The notes under the pieces: model-generated | What the model saw: only the letters and a program-made list of their open reading frames with translations | What the model was told of the DNA's origin: nothing | Database searches by the model: none | In this document: positions 63,827 to 64,000 of the stretch, piece after piece | Layout of the letters: every line of letters starts with the position of its first letter | How positions within the stretch are numbered: the stretch's first letter is position 1 | Program-made: the position numbers and the translations under genes | Assembly (NCBI GenBank): GCA_964521085.1 | Contig: CAZFPL010000013.1 | Coordinates: 1 to 64,000, forward strand | Direction of reading: 5' to 3' | Length of the DNA: 64,000 nucleotides | Source: JAFGKK01 sp964521085 | GTDB taxonomy: Bacteria > Chloroflexota > Anaerolineae > Anaerolineales > RBG-16-64-43

Positions 63827-64000
63827 CATCCGAAGCCTTGCTCCTCCCGATCCTTTTGCCGGCCATCCTGGGCGTGATCGTCCTGCTCATCCCCTCCCGC
63901 TGGAAAGGGATCGCGGGGTGGATCACGTTTCTGGGAACGTCGGTGCTCCTGTATTGGGCTTGGCTTCTGTTCTCCTCCGGGGAAATTTTCCTCAGCCTGC
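63823..64000 (+). CDS. Second membrane subunit of the hydrogenase, partial
   Basis: The first 59 residues of a gene running off the window. They contain two hydrophobic helices (LLPILLPAILGVIVLLI and WITFLGTSVLLYWAWLLF) separated by a short basic loop, matching the start of a NuoL/M/N-type antiporter-like subunit. It overlaps the previous gene by four bases, so it belongs to the same transcript. Confidence 0.75.
   Translation, partial: MTSEALLLPILLPAILGVIVLLIPSRWKGIAGWITFLGTSVLLYWAWLLFSSGEIFLSL

Overview
The window looks like a chromosomal segment of a GC-rich, probably anaerobic member of the Chloroflexota (Anaerolineae-like). This is inference: there is no rRNA gene. It rests on a large MalT-type LuxR regulator, a YceD protein of the Chloroflexota style, many lipoproteins, a Leu T-box, folate-dependent TrmFO, a short EF-Ts and a group 4 [NiFe] hydrogenase. 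Most genes are ordinary chromosomal genes. The accessory interest lies in signalling proteins, small hairpin repeats and the hydrogenase.

Region 1 (1-5200, minus strand) is a translation and envelope operon: rpsB, tsf, pyrH, frr, uppS, cdsA. It has a strong promoter, a hairpin-rich rpsB leader and a terminator after tsf. PyrH carries an extra N-terminal zinc ribbon. Region 2 (5270-10790, minus) holds a four-gene cluster of small membrane, DUF4178-like and Ser/Gly/Trp-rich proteins, then priA, a MEMO/AmmeMemoRadiSam B gene and a small membrane protein.

Region 3 (10860-22190, plus) runs through yceD with a histone-H1-like tail, the primary-type sigma factor, an inserted lipoprotein hydrolase flanked by a copy of the sigma 3' end, metG, a probably leaderless RNase D gene, a beta-CASP nuclease, a small channel-like protein, a hairpin repeat, tRNA-Ser(CGA), an NTF2-like gene broken by one stop codon, and two exported proteins.

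Region 4 (22200-28600, minus) has a GAF histidine kinase, then leuS under a promoter and a T-box with a Leu CTC specifier. A hairpin element sits between the T-box terminator and the leuS ribosome binding site. A lipoprotein gene follows. Region 5 (28780-40680, plus) has the LuxR regulator, a small protein overlapping a rifampin-phosphotransferase-like enzyme, an MFS exporter, and two tandem membrane diguanylate cyclases with near-identical promoters.

Region 6 (40770-47430) has two tRNA-Ala genes, a GT87-like membrane protein, an M28 peptidase and trmFO on the minus strand. On the plus strand are a cobalamin riboswitch with btuF, and glnA. Region 7 (47480-58860, minus) holds three paralogues that join a LacI-type sugar-binding domain, with no DNA-binding domain, to GGDEF. 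They surround a MoxR-DUF58-DUF4129 set. Two have intact cyclase motifs; the third is degenerate in its catalytic motif but keeps its inhibitory site. Region 8 (59220-64000, plus) is the start of a group 4 energy-converting [NiFe] hydrogenase operon, cut off by the window end: small subunit, NuoC-like, large subunit with both Ni-binding CxxC pairs, 8-Cys ferredoxin and antiporter-like membrane subunits.

The best candidate for an undescribed system is region 7: cytoplasmic sugar-sensing diguanylate cyclases, one of them probably a receptor, arranged around a MoxR/DUF58/DUF4129 membrane system. The rifampin-phosphotransferase-like cassette and the zinc-ribbon UMP kinase are next.
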